Source of the DNA: UBA7672 sp036733305
GTDB taxonomy: Bacteria > Pseudomonadota > Alphaproteobacteria > Caulobacterales > Hyphomonadaceae
Direction: 5' to 3'
Assembly: GCA_036733305.1 (NCBI GenBank)
Contig: DAINAT010000045.1
Location: forward strand, 1 to 24,875
DNA length: 24,875 nucleotides
Shown here piece after piece: positions 14,114 through 21,913 of this stretch; positions within the stretch are counted from its first letter, which is position 1, and every line of letters starts with the position of its first letter. The notes beneath the pieces are model-generated. The model made no database searches. It saw only the letters and a list, made by a program, of their open reading frames with translations, and was not told the origin of the DNA. Both the position numbers and the translations under genes were made by a program.

Positions 14114-15133
14114 ATGCCCGTCTCGCCTATCGAACGGAACGACCACGCCGAGCCGAACGCTGAAGCCTTCATCTTCGGCTTCGACTTTCCGGCGGATGGC
14201 GTCGTGGAACGGGTCGACTGGCACAAGATAAAACCCACGGCGGCATGCCCGCCTGCGGGCTGGCGCTGGCTTCATTTCAACCGTCTTGCGGCTGAGACGC
14301 GCGAATGGCTGGAGGAATCCAGCGATCTCGACGAGACCGTCATCACCGCGCTGCTGCAGACCGAGACCCGCCCGCGTTGCGCCGCCTACGAAGATGGCCT
14401 GCTGCTGAACCTGCGCGGCATCAACCACAACCCAGGCGCCGAGCCCGAGGATATGATCTCGGTGCGCATCTGGGCGACGCAGAACCTCGTCATCTCCATG
14501 CGGTCTTATCCGGTGAAGGCCGTGCATGAGGTCCGCGAGGAGATCGCGGCAAACCTCGCGGACCCTCCCTCACCCGGCGGCTTGCTCGTGATGATCGCGG
14601 AGCGGTTGATCGACAAGATCGAACCGGTGATCGATCAGCTCAAGGACGACGCGGACGAATACGAGGAAATCCTGCTGAGTGAAGGCAACAAGCTGCCGAC
14701 AACCACGCTGTCCGAATTTCGCCGGACGATCCTGATCCTGCGCCGCTATATCCTGCCTCAACGCGAAGCCATGGCGCAGCTACAGCGTGAAGGCCGCCTG
14801 CTGTTCGATCTCGATCACGCTATGCACCTGCGCGAAACGGGCGACCGGATCACGCGCATCGCCGAAGAACTGGATTCCATTCGCGACCGCGCAGCCGTTC
14901 TGCAGGATCAGGTTGCGGGGCAACGGCAGGAACAGCTCAACACGCGCCTGCTGGTGCTGTCGCTTGTATCCGCATTCTTCCTGCCGCTGACATTCATCAC
15001 CGGCCTGCTCGGCATGAACCTGTCGGGCATACCGTATTCGCAAGAGCCATGGTCATTCGGCGCTGTCGTTGCGCTTACCATTGTGCTCGCAGGCGGGCTG
15101 CTGGCCTTCCTGAAGTGGCGGCGCTGGATCTAG
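14114..15133 (+). CDS. ZntB/CorA-family divalent cation transporter
   Basis: A 339-residue member of the CorA metal ion transporter superfamily, of the ZntB branch that moves zinc (import with protons in recent studies of ZntB). The large N-terminal cytoplasmic domain is followed by a long charged helix (IEPVIDQLKDDADEYEEILL and onward) and two C-terminal membrane helices, about residues 275-300 and 312-333. The pore motif GMN is present in TGLLGMNLSGIPYS; the loop NLSGIP differs from the MPE loop of magnesium CorA and fits ZntB (GGIP). AGAGG lies 8 bases before the ATG. It is divergent from tlyA and ends 2 bases before the stop of the next, convergent small gene. Metal specificity is inferred. 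Confidence 0.92.
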   Translation: MPVSPIERNDHAEPNAEAFIFGFDFPADGVVERVDWHKIKPTAACPPAGWRWLHFNRLAAETREWLEESSDLDETVITALLQTETRPRCAAYEDGLLLNLRGINHNPGAEPEDMISVRIWATQNLVISMRSYPVKAVHEVREEIAANLADPPSPGGLLVMIAERLIDKIEPVIDQLKDDADEYEEILLSEGNKLPTTTLSEFRRTILILRRYILPQREAMAQLQREGRLLFDLDHAMHLRETGDRITRIAEELDSIRDRAAVLQDQVAGQRQEQLNTRLLVLSLVSAFFLPLTFITGLLGMNLSGIPYSQEPWSFGAVVALTIVLAGGLLAFLKWRRWI

Positions 15134-15135
15134 GA

Positions 15136-15363
15136 TCAGGTGCGATCGTCGCCATCGGTGGCGCGATCGATTGCGGCGCCGGTCGAACCCACGACATCGT
15201 TGGTCGTCGAGGCGATTTCGCTACCCGTGCGGTGCAGCAGGTTGTCCATCGATGCTCCCGCTTGTTGAAGCGACCCGTCGCGAATCCAAAAGAAAACGAT
15301 AAGCGTGGCAAAGGCAAAAACCGTGAAAACGGCAATCGACCAAAATGCTTTCCGGGCTGTCAT
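15136..15363 (-). CDS. Small single-pass membrane protein, unknown
   Basis: A 75-residue protein I cannot assign to a family. The ATG at 15363 has AAGGGA about 6 bases upstream and is preferred over the longer form starting at 15432, which would add 23 residues without a site. MTARKAFWSIAVFTVFAFATLIVFFWI is a basic N-terminus with one membrane helix (about residues 7-27); the rest, rich in Ser, Thr, Asp and Ala (GASMDNLLHRTGSEIASTTNDVVGS...), looks amphipathic or disordered. It is convergent with the ZntB gene and could be co-oriented with the ligase gene upstream of it only on the other side, so no operon is evident. The strong ribosome-binding site and clean membrane helix support a real gene. 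Confidence 0.6.
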   Translation of the reverse strand: MTARKAFWSIAVFTVFAFATLIVFFWIRDGSLQQAGASMDNLLHRTGSEIASTTNDVVGSTGAAIDRATDGDDRT

Positions 15364-15447
15364 GACGGGTCCCTTCGCGTCTGTTGCGATTGGGAAACGC
15401 CCGTTAAGATGGATGGGTTCCTCAGACCACATTAATGCTGCGAAATT

Positions 15448-17190
15448 CTAGCCTCGCGGCGTGAAACGCGCCCGCAGATCGTTTTTCATGATCTTCCCGT
15501 TGGCATTACGCGGCAGCGGTTCACGCTGGATCTGGATTTCCACCGGCACCTTGAACGCCGCGATCTTCGAGCCGACGAAACGGCGCAGCTCGTCCACCGT
15601 CACATCCATGTCGGGCTTCACCTGCACGACCGCGCCCACTTCCTCACCCAGCACCTTGTGCGGAATGCCGATGATCGCAGCGTCCATGATGGCGGGGTGA
15701 TCGTAGAGAGCGTTCTCGACCTCGATGCAGTAGATGTTCTCGCCGCCACGGATCAGCATGTCCTTGGCGCGATCCATCAGGAAGACGAAGCCATCTTCAT
15801 CGATGCGGCCGACGTCGCCCGTCACGACCCAGCCATCGATATAGGTCTTCGCCGTGGCTTCCGGCTTGTTCCAGTAGAGCTTGCAGTTGTTGGGGCCCTT
15901 GACCCACAGCTCGCCCACCTCGTTGGCCCCGAGCGTTTCGCCATTGGCGCCTACGATCTTGAAATCCATGGCAGGCGCAGCCGCGCCGCACGATGCGGGG
16001 CGCAGCTCGTAATCCTTGCCGAAGTTCACGCAGGATGCGGCGCAGGTTTCCGTCATGCCCCAACCGTTGGAGGCAAGCCCGTTCGGGAATTTGCGCTTGA
16101 TCGTGGCGACCAGTTCCGGCGCAGACGGCGCGCCGCCGTAAGCCACGAACTGGATCGAGGACAGATCATACTTGTCGCGATCGGGATGCTCGAGCACCTG
16201 CCAGGCGATTGCGGGCACGCCGCCAATCAGCGAGACCTTCTCACGCTGGATGATTTCCAGCGCCTCGCCCGGGTCCCATTTGTACATCGTGACGATCTTG
16301 TCGGCGTTCATGATCGCCGGAACGAGGTTCGAGAATGCGCCCGTGGCGTGGAAGAACGGGATGGCCAGCAGCGGGATGCGCGGCGGATCGACCTTCGGAT
16401 CGCGCACAGGGACAGGCAGACCCTGGCGAATGAAGTGTCGGGCCTGACAGGCCATGCCGTTGAACACATTCGATGCGATACCGCGATGCGTGGCCAGCGC
16501 ACCCTTGGGCTTACCTGTCGTGCCGGACGTGTACATGATCGTGGCGTCATCATCCGGGCCGACATCGGCATCCGGCATCGACGTGTCGGGCAGGTTGGCC
16601 CACGACTTCGCGTTGCCGATCAGCTTCTCGAGCGAGACGATGCGCGAGTCAGCCTCTTCCTCCGCCCCGCGCGCGACGATGATATGCTTGAGCTGAGCCA
16701 AATTCGGCAGATGCTCGCGGATACGCTCCAGCTTTTCGGAGTCGACGATAGCGACTTTCGCGCCGCTGTCCGCGATGCCGTATTCCAGCTCCTCGCCCGT
16801 CCACCAGGAATTGAGCGGCGTCGCGATCGCGCCAAGCACCAGCGGGGCGAAGAACGCGACAGGCCATTGCGGATAATTGCGCATGACGATGGCGACCCGA
16901 TCGCCCTTCTTCACGCCGAACTCATCGCGGAGTTTCACAGCCAGCTTGGCCACGGCCTTGTAGTGCGCGGAGAAGGTTACACGCTCGTCCTCGAAGATGA
17001 GGAATTCGCGGTCGCCCCAGTTGGTCGAGTTGAGCACGCAGTCACGCAGGGTGAGCGGCGCGTTCTTGTAGGTGCGCAACTTGACGCCGTTGATGACCTT
17101 CTCTTCCAGCTCGAACCGCGCGCCAGGCGCAGTCATCAGCGCATTGCACTGATCGATCGACATCACCGGAAAAGTGGCCTCAGCAGCCAT
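15448..17190 (-). CDS. Class I adenylate-forming acyl-CoA ligase (long-chain fatty acid-CoA ligase-like)
   Basis: A 580-residue AMP-dependent acid-CoA ligase that activates a carboxylic acid to the acyl-adenylate and then to the CoA thioester. The core motifs are in order: the P-loop ATIMYTSGTTGKPKGALATH, FVAYGGAPSAPELV then NGWGMTETCA, VVTGDVGRIDEDGFVFLMDRAKDMLIRGGENIYCIEVE (the domain hinge), and LPRNANGKIMKNDLR with the catalytic lysine. The length and sequence fit a fatty- or aromatic-acid ligase; substrate is not determined. ATG 17190 follows CAGGGAG by 7 bases. A longer frame upstream overlaps the divergent acetyltransferase and is rejected. No other beta-oxidation gene is near, so role in lipid or aromatic use is inference. 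Confidence 0.92.
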   Translation of the reverse strand: MAAEATFPVMSIDQCNALMTAPGARFELEEKVINGVKLRTYKNAPLTLRDCVLNSTNWGDREFLIFEDERVTFSAHYKAVAKLAVKLRDEFGVKKGDRVAIVMRNYPQWPVAFFAPLVLGAIATPLNSWWTGEELEYGIADSGAKVAIVDSEKLERIREHLPNLAQLKHIIVARGAEEEADSRIVSLEKLIGNAKSWANLPDTSMPDADVGPDDDATIMYTSGTTGKPKGALATHRGIASNVFNGMACQARHFIRQGLPVPVRDPKVDPPRIPLLAIPFFHATGAFSNLVPAIMNADKIVTMYKWDPGEALEIIQREKVSLIGGVPAIAWQVLEHPDRDKYDLSSIQFVAYGGAPSAPELVATIKRKFPNGLASNGWGMTETCAASCVNFGKDYELRPASCGAAAPAMDFKIVGANGETLGANEVGELWVKGPNNCKLYWNKPEATAKTYIDGWVVTGDVGRIDEDGFVFLMDRAKDMLIRGGENIYCIEVENALYDHPAIMDAAIIGIPHKVLGEEVGAVVQVKPDMDVTVDELRRFVGSKIAAFKVPVEIQIQREPLPRNANGKIMKNDLRARFTPRG

Positions 17191-17350
17191 CGTATGCTCC
17201 CTGACTTTTATGTCTTTGCCTGTGACAGAGCATAGAGAGACGGCGCGGGCTAGAGCTTTCCACCTCCGGCGGGCTGGCGGTTTTGCTGGCTTTGCGACAA
17301 ACAAGTGCGATCGCTTTTGGCGCCGCAGCGCGGCATCGGAGATGACCCAA

Positions 17351-17869
17351 ATGAGTCCGGCAACGGCTGACTTCGAAATAATCGACGCAACCGAGGCGCA
17401 CCTGCCCGGCATCGTGGCGATCTTCAATCACGCCGTGCGCGAGACGTTCTCGATCTGGTCGGAGACGGAAACGACGGTGGAGCTGCGTCGCGCCTGGATG
17501 GCGGCGCGCAGGCAGGCGGGATTTCCGGTGATCGTGGCGGTGGACCGGCTGCATCCAACAGAGGTGCTTGGGTACGGCAGCTTCGGCATGTTCCGGGATT
17601 TTCCCGGCTATGTGAAGACCGTCGAGCATTCGGTGTACGTCTCGCCCAAGGCGCAGCGGCGGGGAATTGGACGCGCGGTACTGACGGTTCTGATGGAGCG
17701 GGCGAAGGCTTTGCAGCTGGCCGCGATGGTCGGCGGAATCGACAGCGAGAATGCGGGGTCGATTGCGCTGCATGAGCAGGCGGGGTTTGAGGTTCAGGGC
17801 AATCTGAAGGGCGTCGGCCGGAAATTCGGCAAGAGCCTCGACCTCGTCTTCATGGTAAAAGCGCTTTAA
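17351..17869 (+). CDS. GNAT acetyltransferase, phosphinothricin/methionine sulfone (PAT/MnaT) type
   Basis: A 172-residue GNAT-fold N-acetyltransferase close to the phosphinothricin acetyltransferase / L-amino-acid N-acyltransferase MnaT group, which acetylates toxic amino-acid analogues such as methionine sulfone and sulfoximine. Family segments: IDATEAHLPGIVAIFNHAV at the start, GYGSFGMFRDFPGYVKTVEHSVYV, the acetyl-CoA loop VSPKAQRRGIGRAVL (Q/R-x-x-G-x-G/A), and GGIDSENAGSIALHEQAGFEVQGNLKGVGRKFGKSLDLVFM. I chose ATG 17351, with CGGAG 9 bases upstream; ATG 17342 lies directly against that site. It is divergent from the ligase gene and convergent, 11 bases away, with the AEC permease. The actual substrate is inferred from family only. 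Confidence 0.9.
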   Translation: MSPATADFEIIDATEAHLPGIVAIFNHAVRETFSIWSETETTVELRRAWMAARRQAGFPVIVAVDRLHPTEVLGYGSFGMFRDFPGYVKTVEHSVYVSPKAQRRGIGRAVLTVLMERAKALQLAAMVGGIDSENAGSIALHEQAGFEVQGNLKGVGRKFGKSLDLVFMVKAL

Positions 17870-17880
17870 GTTGGGGCGCT

Positions 17881-18810
17881 TTAGATCGGCAGCATCTGCG
17901 TCAGCAGGATGGTCGCCGGGATGGTGATCAGGCTGAGCAGGGTCGACAGCGTGATGATGCTGGCCATCAGCTTGGAGTCGCCGCCGAGCTGTCGCGCGAG
18001 GATGTAGGCCGATGTCGCAACAGGCGCCGAAGCGCAGATGACCGCGACGTGGAACACCATGCCGGTAAGGCCGATGGCGAAAGCCAGCCCGATCGTGACG
18101 GCCGGCATCACCACCAGCCGCAGGATCGTTCCCGCAGCCAGCGCTCGCGTTGAAGATCGCATGGAGCCCAGATCGAGCGCTGCGCCGACGCAGATCAGGC
18201 CGAGCGACACGGTGGCGTCGCCCAACAAGTTGAGCGTCTGCCCCACCGGCTCGCTGACGCGGACGCCCATGGCAACAAGGATGATCGCGCCGACCGTCGA
18301 AATGATCAGCGGGTTCGTAGCAATCGATTTGACGACACGCCCCAGCGACGCAGGCTCGGGACTGGCATAGCGGCTGAGCACCAGCACGCTCATGACGTTG
18401 TTCATGGGCACCAGCGTCGCAAAGCCTACGGCCGACAACGCGACACCTTCGTCGCCATAGAGCCCTGCCAGAACGCCGAGGGTGACATAGCCGTTCCAGC
18501 GGATGCCGGCCTGGAACACGCTGGAGAATTGCGCTCCGTCCTTGGCCAGCAATGGCCGCATCAGCAGCATGAGCGCGCCCATGGTTGCGACAGTCGCCGC
18601 CAGAGTCAGGCCCAGCCACAGCGCTTCGCCGCCCGCGAACTTGCCCTCGACAATGCTCATGAACATCAGCGGCGGGAACAGCACGAAATAGGTGAGCCGC
18701 TCCAGCGACGTCCAGCCCTCGGCGGTCAGCAGCTTGAACCGGCGCAGAAGAGCGCCGAGCGCGATCAAGGAGAATACGGGAATGAGTGACAGGACGACGT
18801 CGAACATCAT
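17881..18810 (-). CDS. AEC (auxin efflux carrier) family transporter
   Basis: A 309-residue membrane protein of the AEC family, usually with 10 membrane helices in two repeats of five. The N-terminal repeat begins IPVFSLIALGALLRRFKLLTAEGWTSLERLTYFVLFPPLMF, which is the family hallmark; the second repeat begins near ATNPLIISTVGAIILV and carries LGLICVGAALDL. The C-terminal HVAVICASAPVATSAYILARQLGGD is also typical. Bacterial members transport malate, malonate or other organic acids, but the substrate here is unknown. Two ATGs (18810 and 18807) are tandem; only a weak AGAAG precedes them. It is divergent from the SLC13 carrier gene, another organic-acid transporter type, so shared control across the 125-base gap is possible. 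Confidence 0.88.
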   Translation of the reverse strand: MMFDVVLSLIPVFSLIALGALLRRFKLLTAEGWTSLERLTYFVLFPPLMFMSIVEGKFAGGEALWLGLTLAATVATMGALMLLMRPLLAKDGAQFSSVFQAGIRWNGYVTLGVLAGLYGDEGVALSAVGFATLVPMNNVMSVLVLSRYASPEPASLGRVVKSIATNPLIISTVGAIILVAMGVRVSEPVGQTLNLLGDATVSLGLICVGAALDLGSMRSSTRALAAGTILRLVVMPAVTIGLAFAIGLTGMVFHVAVICASAPVATSAYILARQLGGDSKLMASIITLSTLLSLITIPATILLTQMLPI

Positions 18811-18935
18811 TTGCTTCTGGCAGAGTCTTGATACGAGCGCGAGGCGTCACATCGCCAACCAGGACGCGGGCAAGGCTTCCCCTGTCGCCTTCGCGTGCTA
18901 CGGTCGCGAAAAATAGAGAATACATCGGGAGAGAC

Positions 18936-20528
18936 ATGCCGGACGCCACCTCACCACAGCCGAGCGAGATTGCGGGATCGACCGGCCGCGTCGCCCGGAT
19001 CGGGCTCTGGCTTGGGCCGGTGCTGGCGCTGCTTCTGTTGGTCGTGCCGATGCCTGATCTCGCTTGGGAAGCTCATCTGGTGCTGGGCCTGCTGGTGTTG
19101 ATGGCGACCTGGTGGATCACTGAGGCGCTGCCGCTGGCCGCAACAGCGCTTGTGCCGATCATCGCCGTGCCGCTGATTGGTATCGATGTGGGTACGGATG
19201 CGCGTGGGCGACTGGTCTGCGCGACCGAAGGTCTCTGCCGCAACGGCCTGACGGAACCGCTGGCGAATGAGCGCCTGCTCAATCTCGGTGACCTTGGCGC
19301 ACATTATGCGAATCCGATCGTGCTGCTCTATATCGGCGGCTTCCTGCTTGGTATCGCGATAGAGCGCTGGGGGCTCTCCACGCGCATTGCCTACGGCCTC
19401 GTTGCGCGCGGTGGTACAAATCCCAAGCTGATGCTGGCTGGCTTTCTCGTGGCCGCCGGCTTCATCTCGATGTGGATTTCCAACACATCGACCTCTCTCA
19501 TCCTCACGCCTCTGGCGCTTTCGGTTGCGGCGGGCTCCGCGATCAACGGGAAGGAGAATCCGAAATTCGCTGCGGCGCTGATCCTTGCTATCGCTTACGC
19601 CGCCACTGTTGGCGGACTCGCAACACCGATTGGAACGCCGCCGAACGGCATCGCCCTCACCCAACTTCGTGCGCAGGGCATTGAAGTTTCGTTCGGCCAG
19701 TGGATGGCGATCGGCCTTCCGGTGGTTATCGTTCTGCTGCCGATTGCGTGGTTCATCCTGTCGCGCGGACTGACCGTGGACGCTGAGGGCGCGCGGGGAG
19801 CTCAAAAGCGGGTGAAACTTGAGTTGGCAAAACTCGGCCCGTTGTCGAAGCCGGAAGGCCGCACCGCCATCATCTTCTTCCTCATCGCCGGACTCTGGGT
19901 TGTCTCGTCGTTGATCGCGGACTGGATTGGCGCGGCGTTGCTTGGCGGCGTGCGGATCGATGGCGGTCATGTCGACACCATGATCGCGACATTGGCTGCC
20001 CTGCTATTGTTCATCGTTCCAGCAGGCGACGGCACGAAGCGACCGATCCTTGTGTGGGATGACGCGCAGAAAATTCCGTGGGGCATCTTGCTGCTGTTCG
20101 GCGGTGGCCTTGCGCTGGCTGCGGCGGCGGAAATGTCGGGGCTGTCGCGCTTCCTGGCGAGCAGCCTGCAGGGCGTCGCGGATCTGCATCCGATCGTCGT
20201 CATCCTGCTGGTAGGGCTGCTGGTGATCATCATCACCGAGTTCGCCTCCAACATCGCGACCATCTCGCTGATGGGCCCGGTGCTGATCTCTCTGGCGGCG
20301 GGCAGCGAGACGTTGAGCGCGGGCACGTTCATTGTGCCGGCGGCGATGGCTGCGTCCATGGGCTTTGCAATGCCAGTTGGCTCGGCCTCGAACGCGATCG
20401 CGTATGGCACCGGCAAGGTGAAGCAGGCGGACATGATCCGTCGCGGCGTGATCATGAATATCTGCGCGTTGATCGTGCTGACCATTGTCGGCCTGACACT
20501 GGCGCCCCTCGTTCTCGGAGACGCGTGA
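18936..20528 (+). CDS. SLC13/DASS-family anion:sodium symporter
   Basis: A 530-residue divalent anion:Na+ symporter, a family that imports dicarboxylates, citrate or sulfate. The two Ser-Asn-Thr type substrate and sodium motifs are clear: WISNTSTS (residues 180-187) and EFASNIAT (about 435-442). The connected motifs VGGLATPIGTPPN and MPVGSASNAIAYGTGKV are also typical. An extended loop with two cysteines (VCATEGLCRNG, near residue 90-100) after the second helix is a family-wide insertion in one DASS subgroup and probably periplasmic. ATG 18936 has GGGAGA 5 bases upstream. The stop TGA at 20526 overlaps the ATG of the next gene (TGATG), so the two are translationally coupled. Substrate unknown; the partner suggests a sugar-acid related compound. 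Confidence 0.92.
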   Translation: MPDATSPQPSEIAGSTGRVARIGLWLGPVLALLLLVVPMPDLAWEAHLVLGLLVLMATWWITEALPLAATALVPIIAVPLIGIDVGTDARGRLVCATEGLCRNGLTEPLANERLLNLGDLGAHYANPIVLLYIGGFLLGIAIERWGLSTRIAYGLVARGGTNPKLMLAGFLVAAGFISMWISNTSTSLILTPLALSVAAGSAINGKENPKFAAALILAIAYAATVGGLATPIGTPPNGIALTQLRAQGIEVSFGQWMAIGLPVVIVLLPIAWFILSRGLTVDAEGARGAQKRVKLELAKLGPLSKPEGRTAIIFFLIAGLWVVSSLIADWIGAALLGGVRIDGGHVDTMIATLAALLLFIVPAGDGTKRPILVWDDAQKIPWGILLLFGGGLALAAAAEMSGLSRFLASSLQGVADLHPIVVILLVGLLVIIITEFASNIATISLMGPVLISLAAGSETLSAGTFIVPAAMAASMGFAMPVGSASNAIAYGTGKVKQADMIRRGVIMNICALIVLTIVGLTLAPLVLGDA

Positions 20529-21850
20529 TGCGGCGTGCGGTTGTCGTTGTTCTTCTTGCGGCAACCGCCTGCTCGGGCGGAAATTCGAAGCTCGATATGG
20601 GCCATCCGCCACTGGCGCCGTCCTATCTCAAGGACCTGCCGGGCGAGATGCGCAACGACCTGCCGGTGAATTATACGCAGGCGGCTGTCGGCGTGATCAA
20701 CGTGCCGAACCTGCTGGTGTCGTCCAGGGGCAAGCGGATCGAAACCGCAGATGACTGGCTCGGCACGCGCCGGCCGGAAATCCGCCAACTGCTGATCGAC
20801 AACCAGTTCGGCACGCCGCCGTCTGTTGCTTCGACACGCAAGCCAACATTCAAGCACGAATATTCCGAGCAGAACGTCAGCGCGTTCAACGGCACGGCGC
20901 TGCGTTCGCAATCGACGGTCACAGCAACAACTGCGCTGGGATCGCACACGATCGACGTGGTGCACTATCTGCCCGCGCGGTCGAGCGGGCCTGTGCCGAC
21001 CGTGCTGATGGTCAACTTCACGCCCAACACGCTGATGGTCGACGACCCCGGCATCAAGGAGACCGATGGCTGGGATGCGGGCAAGCGCATTCCGGGTCGC
21101 GAGGCGCGCGTGATCGCCAAGCAAGACATCGCGCCCTATCTCGCGCAAGGCTATGGCGTGGCGCTGGTTCACTATGCGCAGATCGAGCCGGACTTTAATG
21201 GCGGCTCCTCGCTTGGCCTGCGCCGCATCTACGGGCCGGTCGATGAAACGCGCCGCACGCCGGATGAAGCAGGTGCGGTTGCGACCTGGGCCGAGGGGCT
21301 GTCGATCGTGCGCGAGCATCTGGCGCTCAATCCGCGCATCGATGGCGATCGCATCGCGCTCTACGGCATCTCGCGACTTGGGAAAGCTGCGCTGTGGGCC
21401 GGAGCGAATGATCCGAAGTTTGCCGCCGTGATCGCAGTGTGCTCGGGCGAAGGCGGCGGGGCGTTGAGCCGACGCAACTATGGCGAGACGATCGGCCATG
21501 TGGCGGCGAGCTTCCCCTATTGGTTCTCGCCGCGCTGGAACAGCTATGCGCCCAGCCCGTCCACCTCTCCGGTGGATGCGCACATGATCATGGCGATGAT
21601 CGCGCCACGTCCCCTGATGATCATCGTGGGCGAGACCGATGCATGGTCGGACCCCTATGGCGAGTTTCTCTCCGCGCGGATTGCGACGCCGGTCTATCGG
21701 CTGTTCGGCAAGACGGGCGTGGATGACTTGCCGGCGCTCGACATCGCGACTCAGGGCGATCTCGTTTTCATGATGCACGCGGCAGGACACGGGCCCGCGC
21801 CTCAAGACACCCCTGCAATCCTTGGTTTTTTGGACCGAAAGCTGCGCTAA
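20528..21850 (+). CDS. CE15-like esterase lipoprotein (glucuronoyl esterase family)
   Basis: A 440-residue alpha/beta-hydrolase that resembles carbohydrate esterase family 15, enzymes that cleave 4-O-methyl-glucuronoyl esters between xylan and lignin. The N-terminus MRRAVVVVLLAATACSGG looks like a lipoprotein signal, with a slightly non-standard lipobox (ATAC). The nucleophile motif is GISRLGKAALWAG with Ser282, followed by VCSGEGGGALSRRNYGETI; then PVDAHMIMAMIAPRPLMIIVGETDAWSDPYGEF, and a His motif MMHAAGHGP (His417 and His421). These give a Ser-acid-His triad, with the likely His at 421. The start overlaps the stop of the SLC13 carrier gene by one base. Exported as a lipoprotein, it could act at the cell surface or periplasm. 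Substrate is inferred; an acetyl-xylan-type esterase is the alternative. Confidence 0.85.
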   Translation: MRRAVVVVLLAATACSGGNSKLDMGHPPLAPSYLKDLPGEMRNDLPVNYTQAAVGVINVPNLLVSSRGKRIETADDWLGTRRPEIRQLLIDNQFGTPPSVASTRKPTFKHEYSEQNVSAFNGTALRSQSTVTATTALGSHTIDVVHYLPARSSGPVPTVLMVNFTPNTLMVDDPGIKETDGWDAGKRIPGREARVIAKQDIAPYLAQGYGVALVHYAQIEPDFNGGSSLGLRRIYGPVDETRRTPDEAGAVATWAEGLSIVREHLALNPRIDGDRIALYGISRLGKAALWAGANDPKFAAVIAVCSGEGGGALSRRNYGETIGHVAASFPYWFSPRWNSYAPSPSTSPVDAHMIMAMIAPRPLMIIVGETDAWSDPYGEFLSARIATPVYRLFGKTGVDDLPALDIATQGDLVFMMHAAGHGPAPQDTPAILGFLDRKLR

Positions 21851-21855
21851 TCGCC

Positions 21856-21873
21856 GGTTAAGCGGCATTAACC
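21856..21873. promoter_or_regulatory. GGTTAA-N6-TTAACC palindrome upstream of sthA
   Basis: GGTTAA (21856-21861), GCGGCA and TTAACC (21868-21873) form a perfect inverted repeat 41 bases before the sthA start. It resembles a CtrA-type site (TTAA-N7-TTAA), but the spacing is 6 and the symmetry is inverted, so another regulator or a chance palindrome is possible. Confidence 0.35.
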
Positions 21874-21913
21874 AGTTCAGCTGCATCTTCGCGGCTGAAG
21901 GATTCCGTCTGTC

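Noticed and set aside
15658..17235. 525-codon open frame on the plus strand
   Set aside because: Antisense to the acyl-CoA ligase, whose motifs are complete; low-complexity composition.
17180..18949. 589-codon open frame on the minus strand
   Set aside because: Overlaps the acetyltransferase and AEC genes in the wrong frame; Arg-rich, no motif.
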